The notes under the pieces: model-generated
The model's input: only the letters and a program-made list of their open reading frames with translations
Databases searched by the model: none
Told to the model about the DNA's origin: nothing
Assembly (NCBI GenBank): GCA_949284715.1
Contig: CASDWH010000032.1
Coordinates: forward strand, 24,125 to 88,124
Length of the DNA stretch: 64,000 bases
Direction: 5' to 3'
Source of the DNA: an uncultured bacterium
GTDB taxonomy: Bacteria; Cyanobacteriota; Vampirovibrionia; Gastranaerophilales; Gastranaerophilaceae
Shown: positions 17,998-27,180 of the stretch, in pieces
Numbering within the stretch: position 1 is the stretch's first letter
How the letters are laid out: each line of letters opens with the position of its first letter
Made by a program: the position numbers and the translations under genes

Positions 17998-18249
17998 TTA
18001 TGCAAGATAATTAAAAGTTTCTTTTTGTGATTCGTCAGTAATAAGTTTTTTTTCGCAAAAATCTTTCCACAGTGCTATTTTATGGAACATTTCTTCTCTG
18101 GTATTTTGAGAAGCATTGTTTTCTTTTTTTGCGCCGAAATAATTATAATGGTCGTAATGATTATTTTTTACTGCCTGTTTAGCAGTATTTCCCCCTAAAT
18201 ATGAATTGTTTTTCGCAGATGATAAACTGGAAATTGCAGACACTAACAT
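17998..18249 (-). CDS. Small protein of unknown function
   Basis: This is an 83-aa polar protein with an AAGGAG site 11 nt upstream of the start. The first half is Asn, Ser and His-rich (NNHYDHYNYFGAKKENN); the second half is a predicted helix (EEMFHKIALWKDFCEKKLI). The FGAK segment resembles the 'F-x-G/A' tag near the N-terminus of other unknown proteins here. It is transcribed divergently from the large repeat protein. No function can be assigned. Confidence 0.6.
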   Translation of the reverse strand: MLVSAISSLSSAKNNSYLGGNTAKQAVKNNHYDHYNYFGAKKENNASQNTREEMFHKIALWKDFCEKKLITDESQKETFNYLA

Positions 18250-18467
18250 GCAAAATTCACTCCTTCTGATGGTATTTTATCATGGACTTTATAAAAAAAC
18301 AATAATCCCGGAGCGGAATTTTTTTCAAGTTATTATTTAAACTGCGCGTTTTCATGTAACAAATTGTAACAATTACCCAAAAAACATTAAAGTTTTATGC
18401 GAAAACTACCGTAATAGAGAGGGTAATGTAGTATAGGTATGTGTTAATCCAAAGAAAGGAGAAATAT

Positions 18468-21188
18468 ATGACTACGGATGTATCACAAATGGTAGCAGCA
18501 TTTCGCGCCAAGAATCCGGTAGAAACACTGGGTAAAACGGATAGAGAAGTGGCAAATATGATGCTCGCCAATCCCGCAGCGCTGTCTTATGCTGAAGCGG
18601 AAGCCTTGATGAAAGCGTTTAGCGGAGAGCCTGATCCGATTGGAGATATGGCGGAATTTTCCAAAACAAAAACAGGGGAAACGGATGACAGTAAATTTGC
18701 TAAGTATATGCCTCAGGGTGATGTACCGGCGCCAAAGGATTCTAAAAAAGGATGGCTTATCGGCGGCCTTGCGGCATTGGGCGCAGGTGCTGTAGCTTTA
18801 TTTACGCGAGGCAAAGTTAAGCCGACAACATTGGCTGCCGGTGCTGCTGCGGTTGCCGGAGCGGCTGCTTTGACAAGCTGTAGTGAAGATTATACATATG
18901 CTCCGGATATAAAACCCGAATTCAATATTACTTTAGATCTTTCTGATTTAAATGCGCGTTTAGATGAGTTAATAAATCAAGGCACTACTAATGAAGCCAT
19001 ATTCAGGCAGATGCTGGCATTACTTGAACAAATAAGTTCAAATCAGGAGGAAATGAGTGCTGCAATGAAAGCACTTTTAAATGATGTACTTGCTGTTTTG
19101 AATGATATGAAAACAGGTGATGATAACAGAGCCGCCATACTGGAAAAAATTCTGGCGGAGATAGTAAGCGGAAATACGCAAAACCAGGAAATCTTAAGAG
19201 AGATGCTGAATATCCTGAAATCATTTAAGGATGACCAATCAGCCTTTAATGATATGGTAGTCGCTTTATTAAATGAAATGATGGCTAAGCTGGATGGTAT
19301 AGATAGTACAAACAGAACATACTATGACAAAATACTGAATGCCATAAATGAACTTGCCCTGGGTAATACTGAATCGGCAGAAGAATTTATGGGTGTTCTC
19401 AACAAAATCTGGGAATCTATTAATTCAGGAAATGAAATTTCAGCTAATCAACAGGCAATTCTTAATGAAATCCTGACAGCAATTACTGAGATGAAGAATG
19501 CTGCGCCAGAAGTTGCAGAACAAATCTCCGGATTACTGAATCAAATACTTGATGCTGTTAATGAAGGCAATGACCTTACATCAGAGCAAACTGTTCTTAT
19601 TAACGGAATTCTTGAGGCTGTTACTGCTATTCAAGACGGAACTCCTGAAGCAGTTGAAAAACTTACAGCTATGCTGCAAAAAATTATTGATTCTGTTAAT
19701 AACGGAACAAATGTTAATATGGAAGGATTTAATGCAGTCATTGAAGTTCTTAAATCCATTCAGGCTGCCGATGCTGAACAGGCAGAAAATATTGCTAACC
19801 TCATAAGTGCTATGTGGGAAGATATTGCTGCCGGCAATCAGGAAATTATTAACGCTCTTAAAGAATTGAGTACATCAGGTGCGGCTAATAATAAAGAGCT
19901 TATGGAATTTATCCAAGGACTTTATAATAACTCGCAAATAAATTCTGATGAACGCACTGACAAGATTGTTGACGCAATTAACAGTGTCGGACAAATGGTT
20001 GCCAAACTTGAAGAAACTGTTAAAACAACCGGTGATGCAATTTCTAACGCAATCAAAGAACTCGGATCTAAACTGGATGCTCTGTTAGAGGCATATAAAG
20101 AAGGTAATATATCCTCACAGGAAGTTCTTGCTCAATTGAGGGAAGTTATCAACGCCCTTCATGAAGGCAACGGTATTAATACTGTAACCAACGAACTTCT
20201 GCAAGAGCTTCTTGACAAGGCCGATAATATTATAGCAGGCGGCGGTGATTATGTAGATTATACAGAAATCCTTAACCAAATTCTGGATGCAATTAACAGT
20301 GTTGCGGCCGGTATTGAGGACATTAAGATTGGTATGGGCGAAAACAATGCAGATATTGTTGCTGCGTTAGAAGAGATTATCCATAATCAAAACGTTCAAA
20401 CTGATGTTCTTAATGACTTCGCAGCCCAAAGTACCGCTAATCAGCAAAAATTAATTGATCAGGGTAATGTAATTATCGAACAGTTAGATAAAATCGGCGC
20501 TGATTTAGGTCAAGGTATTTCTACTATAATAGAAAAACTGAAAGACAGTGATGCGAAACTTGCTGCCGAACTTGCAGCCTTAACAGAAGCTCTTGGACTT
20601 AAGATTGATGATAACGGTCAAGCTATAGTTAATGCAATTAAGGGATTAGAAGGTAATCTTACCGCAATTGAAGATGCTATTAAGAACTTAATAAACATCT
20701 CAGGTAATGATAATCTTGACTTGACTACAACAAATAATCTTATCCAAACAATTATTAATATGTTAAGCGATCAGCAAGATCCGGTATTTGACCTTAGTGA
20801 AATTACACAAATTCTGGCGGCTAATAACGAATTATTGCAACAGCTTCTTGAAAAAGAAAACGGCGGTACAATTGATACCGGTGCAATAGAAAACGCATTG
20901 GCCGAAATCTTAGACGCAGTACGCAATATGAATGTCGGAGGCGGCTCAGGTACTGTAGACCTTACTACAACAAACAACCTTATACAGGTTTGTATCAATC
21001 AGCTTGCACAACTGGTTCAAGCATCGTCTACAAATACCGATATTATGGCAAGTGTAACAAACCTTGGTACGCAGTTAACAGAAGTTATTTCCAACTTGCA
21101 ATCAGGTAATGTTACGACTGATGAAATTAATGCCAAACTTGATGCGATTATGGCAGCTATCGAACAGCTTAATACATCAATGCGGTAA
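18468..21188 (+). CDS. Large helical-repeat protein with internal lipobox-like site
   Basis: The 906-aa protein starts at the ATG 8 nt after AAAGGAG; an upstream GTG is rejected because it overlaps that site. Residues 1-90 are polar. Residues 95-112 (GWLIGGLAALGAGAVALF) form a hydrophobic segment. A second Ala-rich segment ends in L135-T-S-C138, which fits a lipoprotein lipobox. The rest is about 750 residues of acidic, Asn-rich helices, in repeats of roughly 30-45 residues separated by SGN, NGN or GGG turns. DLTTTNNLIQ occurs twice. A surface-anchored fibrous or coiled-coil protein is the best description; function unknown. A strong terminator follows. Confidence 0.8.
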   Translation: MTTDVSQMVAAFRAKNPVETLGKTDREVANMMLANPAALSYAEAEALMKAFSGEPDPIGDMAEFSKTKTGETDDSKFAKYMPQGDVPAPKDSKKGWLIGGLAALGAGAVALFTRGKVKPTTLAAGAAAVAGAAALTSCSEDYTYAPDIKPEFNITLDLSDLNARLDELINQGTTNEAIFRQMLALLEQISSNQEEMSAAMKALLNDVLAVLNDMKTGDDNRAAILEKILAEIVSGNTQNQEILREMLNILKSFKDDQSAFNDMVVALLNEMMAKLDGIDSTNRTYYDKILNAINELALGNTESAEEFMGVLNKIWESINSGNEISANQQAILNEILTAITEMKNAAPEVAEQISGLLNQILDAVNEGNDLTSEQTVLINGILEAVTAIQDGTPEAVEKLTAMLQKIIDSVNNGTNVNMEGFNAVIEVLKSIQAADAEQAENIANLISAMWEDIAAGNQEIINALKELSTSGAANNKELMEFIQGLYNNSQINSDERTDKIVDAINSVGQMVAKLEETVKTTGDAISNAIKELGSKLDALLEAYKEGNISSQEVLAQLREVINALHEGNGINTVTNELLQELLDKADNIIAGGGDYVDYTEILNQILDAINSVAAGIEDIKIGMGENNADIVAALEEIIHNQNVQTDVLNDFAAQSTANQQKLIDQGNVIIEQLDKIGADLGQGISTIIEKLKDSDAKLAAELAALTEALGLKIDDNGQAIVNAIKGLEGNLTAIEDAIKNLINISGNDNLDLTTTNNLIQTIINMLSDQQDPVFDLSEITQILAANNELLQQLLEKENGGTIDTGAIENALAEILDAVRNMNVGGGSGTVDLTTTNNLIQVCINQLAQLVQASSTNTDIMASVTNLGTQLTEVISNLQSGNVTTDEINAKLDAIMAAIEQLNTSMR

Positions 21189-21204
21189 TAAGTATTCGGT
21201 ACAG

Positions 21205-21247
21205 AAAAAGGAAGGGCGCGGTTTAAATAAACCGCGCCCTTCCTTTT
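21205..21247 (+). terminator. Intrinsic terminator after the helical-repeat gene
   Basis: A near-perfect GC-rich stem (5' arm GGAAGGGCGCGGTTTA from 21210, 3' arm ending at 21243) is closed by a 2-nt loop and followed by TTTTT. A run of A precedes the stem, so it could also work in the reverse direction. Confidence 0.9.
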
Positions 21248-21287
21248 TATAATTATATGTTATAATACACAAAAAGAGGAATAGTTT

Positions 21288-22286
21288 ATGGAAACAGTTA
21301 CACTTATTCAAGGCGATGGAATAGGGCCGGAGATAACAGACGCGGCGGTTAAGATTATAGATGCGGCAGGCGTTAAAGTCGATTGGGACTTGCAGACGGC
21401 AGGTGCAGATGTAATAGAGAAAGAAGGTACACCGCTCCCCGCGCGTGTAATTGAATCTGTTAAAAAAAACGGTGTTGCTCTTAAATCCCCCGTTACTACA
21501 CCTATCGGAAAAGGGTTCAGGTCTGTTAATGTGACTTTACGCAAAGAACTGGATTTATATGCAAATCTCCGCCCTTGCTGTAATATACCCGCTGTTAAAA
21601 CCAGATATGATAACATTGATATAGTTGTTGTAAGAGAAAATACAGAGGATTTATACGCCGGTATTGAAGAAATGATTGATAACGACACGGCACATAGTAT
21701 AAAAATTATTACAAGAAAAGCATCCGAAAGGATAGCCCGGTTTGCATTTGAGTATTCAGTTAAAAATAACCGCAAATTGGTTTCGGTTGTAACAAAGGCA
21801 AATATCTGCAAGTTATCAGACGGGCTGTTTCTGGAATCGGCGCGAAATATAGCCAAAGATTATCCGCAGATAAAGTTTCAGGAAATCCTTGTGGACAACT
21901 GCTGTATGCAGCTTGTTCAAAACCCATGCCGTTTTGATGTTTTACTGCTTCCAAACCTTTACGGTGATATAGTTTCAGACCTTACAGCCGGTTTAATAGG
22001 AGGGTTAGGGGTCGCACAGGGTGCAAATATCGGTGACAAATGTGCGGTGTTTGAACCGGTACACGGGTCTGCGCCCGACATTGCCGGGCAAAATAAGGCC
22101 AATCCTACAGCAATTATACTAAGCGCGGTTGAAATGCTTTATTATCTTGGTGAAGCAGCAAAAGGGGCAATGATTAAAAAAGCATTGTTTAATACCTTTA
22201 GACAGGGAATATATACTGCTGATTTAGGCGGAACGTATTCTTGTACAGAATTTACGGATGCAGTTATAAAAAATTTACAGGAGTAA
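21288..22286 (+). CDS. NAD-type isocitrate dehydrogenase family protein
   Basis: This is a beta-decarboxylating dehydrogenase of 332 aa. The motifs are GDGIGPEI, LKSPVTTPIGKGFRSVNVTLRKEL, DLYANLRP, the VRENTEDLYAGIE substrate loop, and the late GSAPDIAGQNKANPTA. The SVNVTLRKELDLYANLRP signature fits NAD-dependent isocitrate dehydrogenase better than isopropylmalate dehydrogenase. It would supply 2-oxoglutarate for glutamate synthesis. Homoisocitrate dehydrogenase is a less likely alternative. AGAGGA precedes the ATG, and a TATAAT lies about 20 nt further upstream. The next gene starts 4 nt after the stop. Confidence 0.85.
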   Translation: METVTLIQGDGIGPEITDAAVKIIDAAGVKVDWDLQTAGADVIEKEGTPLPARVIESVKKNGVALKSPVTTPIGKGFRSVNVTLRKELDLYANLRPCCNIPAVKTRYDNIDIVVVRENTEDLYAGIEEMIDNDTAHSIKIITRKASERIARFAFEYSVKNNRKLVSVVTKANICKLSDGLFLESARNIAKDYPQIKFQEILVDNCCMQLVQNPCRFDVLLLPNLYGDIVSDLTAGLIGGLGVAQGANIGDKCAVFEPVHGSAPDIAGQNKANPTAIILSAVEMLYYLGEAAKGAMIKKALFNTFRQGIYTADLGGTYSCTEFTDAVIKNLQE

Positions 22287-22290
22287 TATT

Positions 22291-22878
22291 ATGGTTTTAT
22301 TAGAAAAAACGGTTAAATTTGATCCGGGATGGGGAAGTTATGTTCTGGTTTATTCAGGCAGTGTAGAATACTTATATAAAGATATTAACAAATTTAAGAA
22401 TTTGAGTCAGCGGAGCTTCAAATTTAAACAGTATTTTCCTAAAATTGTGACACTTTTGGAAAATAATATCGGTTTTTATGCCGGCTGTCTTTTGTGGGCG
22501 GTTTATTTGAAAAATTCAGGAGATGCTGATTTCACAGGCAACCATTGCCTTGGTCAAAAATATAACCCTGATGAGCCGGATTTGGAAATAGATTATATTT
22601 TAACCAGTATTGATAAACTGCAAAATGATTATAAATATTACACCGGCAAAGTTATGGAGTTTCCTGAAATTTATAAACATATACTTGTTACTTACAACGA
22701 ATTTATGGAGATTAATAAAGGGTTTACCGAAACCAGGAGTACTGCCGATTTAAAACTCCCTGAAAACCTTAAAACTCCTTCGGAGGAGGAATTAGAAAAA
22801 ATAAATTCTTGTATTCAGTCGGTCGTTGAATCAGGAAAGCTTGCTGAGTTAATACCGCTTGCAGATTTAATATTATAA
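22291..22878 (+). CDS. Unknown 195-aa protein
   Basis: No family is recognised. The sequence is soluble, with aromatic-rich N-terminal strands (FDPGWGSYVLVYSGSVEYLY), a central NNIGFYAGCLLWAVYL stretch that may be a buried helix, and a charged helical C-terminus. It lies 4 nt after the isocitrate dehydrogenase gene and 9 nt before adenine deaminase, so it is likely the middle gene of a three-gene operon. ACAGGAG precedes the start. Confidence 0.7.
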   Translation: MVLLEKTVKFDPGWGSYVLVYSGSVEYLYKDINKFKNLSQRSFKFKQYFPKIVTLLENNIGFYAGCLLWAVYLKNSGDADFTGNHCLGQKYNPDEPDLEIDYILTSIDKLQNDYKYYTGKVMEFPEIYKHILVTYNEFMEINKGFTETRSTADLKLPENLKTPSEEELEKINSCIQSVVESGKLAELIPLADLIL

Positions 22879-22887
22879 GGAATGTAT

Positions 22888-24636
22888 ATGGAACGGGAAC
22901 GTATTATAAAAACAGCGCGCGGACAGGAAAAAGCAGACCTTGTCATAAAGAATGCAAGTATTCTGAATGTACTGACTGATGAGGTTTACAAGGCAGATGT
23001 AGCGATTACAGACGGAATAATTGCAGGAGTCGGAGATAATTATTCAGGCAAACAAGAGATTGATGCCCGCGGCAAGTTTGTTACCCCGTCTTTTATTGAC
23101 GGACATGTTCATCTGGAAAGCTCTATGCTTATGCCCTTCGAGTTTGCAAAGCTGGTTGTCCCCTGCGGCACAACTACGGTTGTTGCAGACCCCCATGAGA
23201 TTTCTAACGTTCTTGGGCTGCACGGAATAAGCTTTCTGAAAAATGCGGTAGACGGGCTGCCAATGGATGTGTATTGTACATTACCGTCATGCGTTCCGGC
23301 AACCGGATTTGAAACCTCCGGATTTGACCTGCAAAGTTACGACCTTTCAATGCTGATTGACCGGCCGTGGGTTCTTGGTCTTGCGGAAGTGATGAACTTT
23401 ACCGGTGTTCTTAATAACGATCCGGTTGTAATGTCCAAAATAGAACTCGCTCAGCAATATAACAAACGTATTGACGGACATGCGCCTCAGTTGAGCGGCA
23501 AAGATTTGTGTGCGTATGTTGCTGCCGGAGTTTCGTCAGATCATGAGTGTACAACTCCTGAAGAGGCTGTTGAAAAATTAAGATTAGGCATGTATCTTAT
23601 GATTCGGGAAGGCACCGCTGCAAAGGATTTAGCAGCATTGATTCCTGTTTTGTTATCGCATAACACAGACAAATGCATATTTGTAACTGATGACAGGCAT
23701 CCGCACGATTTAAAACCGCATATCAACGGAATGGTAAAAATGTGTGTTGAGGCCGGTCTTGCCCCTGTTAAAGCTGTAAGAATTGCAAGCCTTAATACAG
23801 CAGAATATTTCGGACTGAAAAATGTAGGTGCAGTTGCTCCGGGATATAAGGCTGATTTGCTTATTTTTCCTGATTTAGAAAATTTTGAACCGGAGTTAGT
23901 GCTAAAGAACGGGAATATTGTTGCACAAAACGGAAAACTGCTTTATGAAATAAATACTGAACTTAAAGGAACTGCGCGCGGTTCTGTCAATGTGCGCTGG
24001 ATAGAACGTTCTGACTTCAAAATTCCGGCCGGTGCAGCTGTAGATAGCAAAAGCCGCGTAAAAGCAATTAAGGTTATCCCCAACCAGCTTATTACAAAAG
24101 TTTATGATGCGGAAATTAATGTTATAAATGGTTACGCCGAACCGAATCTGAAGGATGATATCCTTAAAATTTGCGTAATAGAGCGCCACAGAGCATCAGG
24201 GAACATCGGACACGGATTTGTGAAAGGGTTTAATCTCAAATCCGGCGCAATTGCTTCAACTGTTGCACATGACTCTCATAATATGGTTATTGTAGGTACT
24301 AATGATGAGGATATGTACAAAGCGGCTGTAAGACTTATCAAACTTCAGGGCGGTAAAGTGGTAGTTAATAACAGTGAAGTCCTTGCAGAGCTTCCATTAC
24401 CGATTGCCGGACTTATTTCCGACAGAGAGTATGAATACGTTATTAAACATTGTGATGAATTAAACAGCGCAGCAGCGGCTCTCGGATGTAAACTTAATGA
24501 CCCGTTTATGGCAATGGGCTTTTTATCTCTGCCTGTTATACCTGAAATTAAAATCACTGATAAAGGTGTATTTGATACTTCCAAATTTGATTTTATAGAT
24601 ATATTTTCGGAAATTTCGACCTCCGCCGGTGTTTAA
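22888..24636 (+). CDS. ade: Adenine deaminase
   Basis: This enzyme deaminates adenine to hypoxanthine in purine salvage. The 582-aa amidohydrolase shows the metal motif DGHVHLESSMLMP, PCGTTTVVADPHE, GLAEVMNF, DGHAPQLSG, VTDDRHPHDL, and the C-terminal adenine-deaminase domain with VAHDSHNMVIVGTND. Of two close ATGs, 22888 is preferred because AAGGA lies 6 nt upstream, whereas the ATG at 22882 abuts it. The 3' end overlaps the opposite-strand zinc-ribbon gene by 4 nt. Confidence 0.95.
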   Translation: MERERIIKTARGQEKADLVIKNASILNVLTDEVYKADVAITDGIIAGVGDNYSGKQEIDARGKFVTPSFIDGHVHLESSMLMPFEFAKLVVPCGTTTVVADPHEISNVLGLHGISFLKNAVDGLPMDVYCTLPSCVPATGFETSGFDLQSYDLSMLIDRPWVLGLAEVMNFTGVLNNDPVVMSKIELAQQYNKRIDGHAPQLSGKDLCAYVAAGVSSDHECTTPEEAVEKLRLGMYLMIREGTAAKDLAALIPVLLSHNTDKCIFVTDDRHPHDLKPHINGMVKMCVEAGLAPVKAVRIASLNTAEYFGLKNVGAVAPGYKADLLIFPDLENFEPELVLKNGNIVAQNGKLLYEINTELKGTARGSVNVRWIERSDFKIPAGAAVDSKSRVKAIKVIPNQLITKVYDAEINVINGYAEPNLKDDILKICVIERHRASGNIGHGFVKGFNLKSGAIASTVAHDSHNMVIVGTNDEDMYKAAVRLIKLQGGKVVVNNSEVLAELPLPIAGLISDREYEYVIKHCDELNSAAAALGCKLNDPFMAMGFLSLPVIPEIKITDKGVFDTSKFDFIDIFSEISTSAGV

Positions 24637-25055
24637 TTGAATCTTCCGGTATTTTTTCCAAAAAATGGCAGCAAGTTGAGTTTTAATACACTCTCCTCCT
24701 CTTCCTCCTGCCAGCACTGAGTTGTACTGATAAACACTCCTTCTTCTGCTGAACGTTTAATTAATACTGCATAATTAATATTTACAAAATCTATTTTGGA
24801 TAATTTTTCAAGATAAAAATCACTCCCGCCGCAGTTGTGGCAAAACTTTTCGGCAGGAATGATGCTTTCGCCCTTCTTCACGCTTTGTAATCTTACCCCG
24901 CAGCACTTGCAGCGGGTTATGTACCACTCATTAACAATATATCTGCCGCAATCAGGACAGTATTCTCCGTCAGATAACGGTGAAACCTTGTCATGCTGGC
25001 ATTCGCTTTTGGGTATAAGATTGTAAACTAATTCAAGAAACAAGTTGTTTATCAT
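24633..25055 (-). CDS. Small zinc-ribbon protein of unknown function
   Basis: This 140-aa protein has several Cys pairs: C-P-D-C, C-K-C-C and C-H-N-C. They suggest two zinc ribbons in the central part, between about residues 30 and 85. The C-terminal third has an acidic run (EEEEE) and no Cys pair. There is no signal peptide. It could bind nucleic acid or act as a protein adaptor, but this is not shown. It converges with the adenine deaminase gene. Confidence 0.7.
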   Translation of the reverse strand: MINNLFLELVYNLIPKSECQHDKVSPLSDGEYCPDCGRYIVNEWYITRCKCCGVRLQSVKKGESIIPAEKFCHNCGGSDFYLEKLSKIDFVNINYAVLIKRSAEEGVFISTTQCWQEEEEESVLKLNLLPFFGKNTGRFN

Positions 25056-25154
25056 ATTTTATAACTCCATTAGTTTTTATTTAATAAAATTTGTTATAAA
25101 GTCAATCTGAATTATTTTTGTTGTATAATTCTTTGTATAATTTTGGAATTCAGT

Positions 25155-26186
25155 ATGGAAAAAGGTACTAACGCAATATTTTCAATAATCATACCTGTTT
25201 ATAATGTAGAGCCGTATTTGCGGGAATGTCTGAATAGTATTATAAACCAGACTTTTCAAGAGTTTGAGATAATCTGTATTGATGACGGGTCGACTGATAA
25301 TTCGTTCTCCGTATTACAGGAATACGCACAAAAAGATAAACGTTTCAAAATCTTTAGACAAGAAAATCAAGGCTCTGGTATCGCTAGAAATTATGGAATA
25401 AACACAGCTAAAGGCAAGTATCTGGTATTTGTTGATCCTGATGATTGGGTTGTCCAGGATTATCTGGAGCAATTATACGATGCGTTTAAAGAATCGGGTG
25501 CAGATGTTCTTCAGTTTGATTATATGAAATATAATGATATATCAAAAAAAGGAAAACCGCGTACTTATGGTTACGAATTAAAAAAATCCGGCGGGAAGAA
25601 AAATATTTTCAAAGACCCGTATTATGACCGGTCGGATTTAAAACTGTATATTCGCGGGATGGTGTGGGATAAAGCGTATACTCTTAATTTTATAAGAAGT
25701 AAGCATCTAAAACTTGCACCTACTAGAATTGGACAAGATAATTTGTTTTCAATCGGAGCGGTTTTAACGGCGGACAAAATATTTTATTTAAACAAATACT
25801 TGTATTATTATCGTACAAGACCCGGTTCTGCGGTTAACAAGGTTACTAAAAAAGCTTTTTGTGTATTTGATAATATACAATATGTGCATGATTTTCTGAA
25901 AGAAAAAAATCTTTTTGACGAATGTTACGAGGATTTTGCGGAATACAAAATACAACATTTGCGTTTATTCTATAATCTTATTCCTGAAGAATTAAAAAAT
26001 GATTATATTGAACAGACAAAAGGAATTCTTTCAGAGAGTGAATATAAAAGGCTTTATCACCAAATTAAAACAAAAAACCGTTCATTTTTACAACAAGTTT
26101 TTTCAATCGGCAATAAGTATGATAATGCCGTAAAGAGCAAAATAGTAACAATTCTTGGCATTGATTTTGAGATTGGTAAAAAATAA
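25155..26186 (+). CDS. Family 2 glycosyltransferase
   Basis: This is a GT-A fold transferase, probably for a surface polysaccharide or lipooligosaccharide. The 343-aa protein has FSIIIPVYNVEPYLRECL at the N-terminus, IDDGSTDNS (about residues 42-50) and the metal-binding D94-P-D-D97. The GSGIARNYGI loop is typical of the family. A TTG four codons upstream is rejected in favour of the ATG, which has GGA 7 nt before it. The remaining 200 residues include 'RGMVWDKAY' and 'YYYRTRPGSAVNK', as in capsule-type GT2 enzymes. It is a single gene; two TATAAT elements lie upstream. Confidence 0.88.
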   Translation: MEKGTNAIFSIIIPVYNVEPYLRECLNSIINQTFQEFEIICIDDGSTDNSFSVLQEYAQKDKRFKIFRQENQGSGIARNYGINTAKGKYLVFVDPDDWVVQDYLEQLYDAFKESGADVLQFDYMKYNDISKKGKPRTYGYELKKSGGKKNIFKDPYYDRSDLKLYIRGMVWDKAYTLNFIRSKHLKLAPTRIGQDNLFSIGAVLTADKIFYLNKYLYYYRTRPGSAVNKVTKKAFCVFDNIQYVHDFLKEKNLFDECYEDFAEYKIQHLRLFYNLIPEELKNDYIEQTKGILSESEYKRLYHQIKTKNRSFLQQVFSIGNKYDNAVKSKIVTILGIDFEIGKK

Positions 26187-26199
26187 CTGCGTATTATCG

Positions 26200-26248
26200 T
26201 TACAAAAATTTGTAAACTTCTGGACTGAGGTTTTTTTGGGTGTATAAT
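26200..26248 (+). promoter_or_regulatory. Palindrome and promoter upstream of the accDA operon
   Basis: A perfect palindrome, TTACAAA-AA-TTTGTAA (26200-26215), is followed 5 nt later by a promoter: TGGACT (26221-26226), 16 nt, then TATAAT (26243-26248). The position just upstream of -35 fits a dimeric regulator of fatty-acid synthesis. The regulator is not known and the site does not match the FapR consensus. Confidence 0.5.
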
Positions 26249-26310
26249 ATAAATGTATTTTTTTATAATAATTTTGTGTATTAGTTTATAAACGGAGTTT
26301 GATAGTATTT

Positions 26311-27177
26311 ATGACTATTCAGGATTGGTTTGAAAAGCGAAAAGAGGCGCAGATTAGGCGCCGTGAAGCTGAAAAACATATGGAAGATGATGGACAGCCC
26401 AGTTTGTGGACTAAATGTATTCATTGCGAAAACCAGATTTTAAAAGCTGATTTAGAAGAAAATATGATGGTTTGCCCCGTATGTGAATACCATTACAGAA
26501 TAAATGCAACAAAAAGAATAAAACTTTTGTTTGATAATGACTCCTTTGTTGAAAGATTTAAAAATATTAAACCGACTGATCCGCTTGACTTTGTTGATAC
26601 AGAGCCGTATAAGGAACGTCTGGAAAAGGCGCATTCCAAGACCAATCTTGATGAAGCTGTTATTACCGGAACCGGCACTATTAAAGGCCATCGGGTTGCG
26701 GCCGCTATAATGGACTTTGACTATATGGGCGGCTCTATGGGAAGCGTTGTTGGTGAAAAAGTTACACGTATAATGGAAGAAGCTGTAAAACAAAAAATTC
26801 CGATGATAGCAATAACCTCCTCAGGCGGTGCAAGAATGCAGGAAAGTGCGTTAAGCCTTATGCAGATGGCTAAAACCTCCTGTGCTGTCGGAAAACTGGA
26901 TGAAGCCGGTATTTTATATATAAACGTACTTACAGAACCGACATTTGGAGGTATTACTGCAAGCTTTGGAACCTTAGGCGATATAATTATTGCAGAACAA
27001 GGCGCGCGTATTGGATTTGCCGGCAGAAGAGTTATTGAACAAACAATCAGGCAAAGTCTTCCGGCGGATTTCCAAACAGCAGAGTATTTGTTAAAATACG
27101 GACAGGTTGATATTATTTCTAAGAGATCAGAGCTTAGAGATAAGCTTGCTGATGTTCTTAGTATGCATGGAGTATAA
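26311..27177 (+). CDS. accD: Acetyl-CoA carboxylase carboxyltransferase subunit beta
   Basis: With AccA, this subunit transfers the carboxyl group from biotin to acetyl-CoA, giving malonyl-CoA for fatty-acid synthesis. The 288-aa protein starts with W-F-E-K-R and has the AccD-specific zinc ribbon C36-I-H-C39 and C55-P-V-C58. The crotonase-like core follows (TSSGGARMQES, EPTFGGITASF, GARIGFAGRRVIEQT). The ATG is preferred to a TTG four codons upstream, although the GGAG site lies rather far away (13 nt). accA follows 3 nt after the stop. Confidence 0.95.
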   Translation: MTIQDWFEKRKEAQIRRREAEKHMEDDGQPSLWTKCIHCENQILKADLEENMMVCPVCEYHYRINATKRIKLLFDNDSFVERFKNIKPTDPLDFVDTEPYKERLEKAHSKTNLDEAVITGTGTIKGHRVAAAIMDFDYMGGSMGSVVGEKVTRIMEEAVKQKIPMIAITSSGGARMQESALSLMQMAKTSCAVGKLDEAGILYINVLTEPTFGGITASFGTLGDIIIAEQGARIGFAGRRVIEQTIRQSLPADFQTAEYLLKYGQVDIISKRSELRDKLADVLSMHGV

Positions 27178-27180
27178 AGA

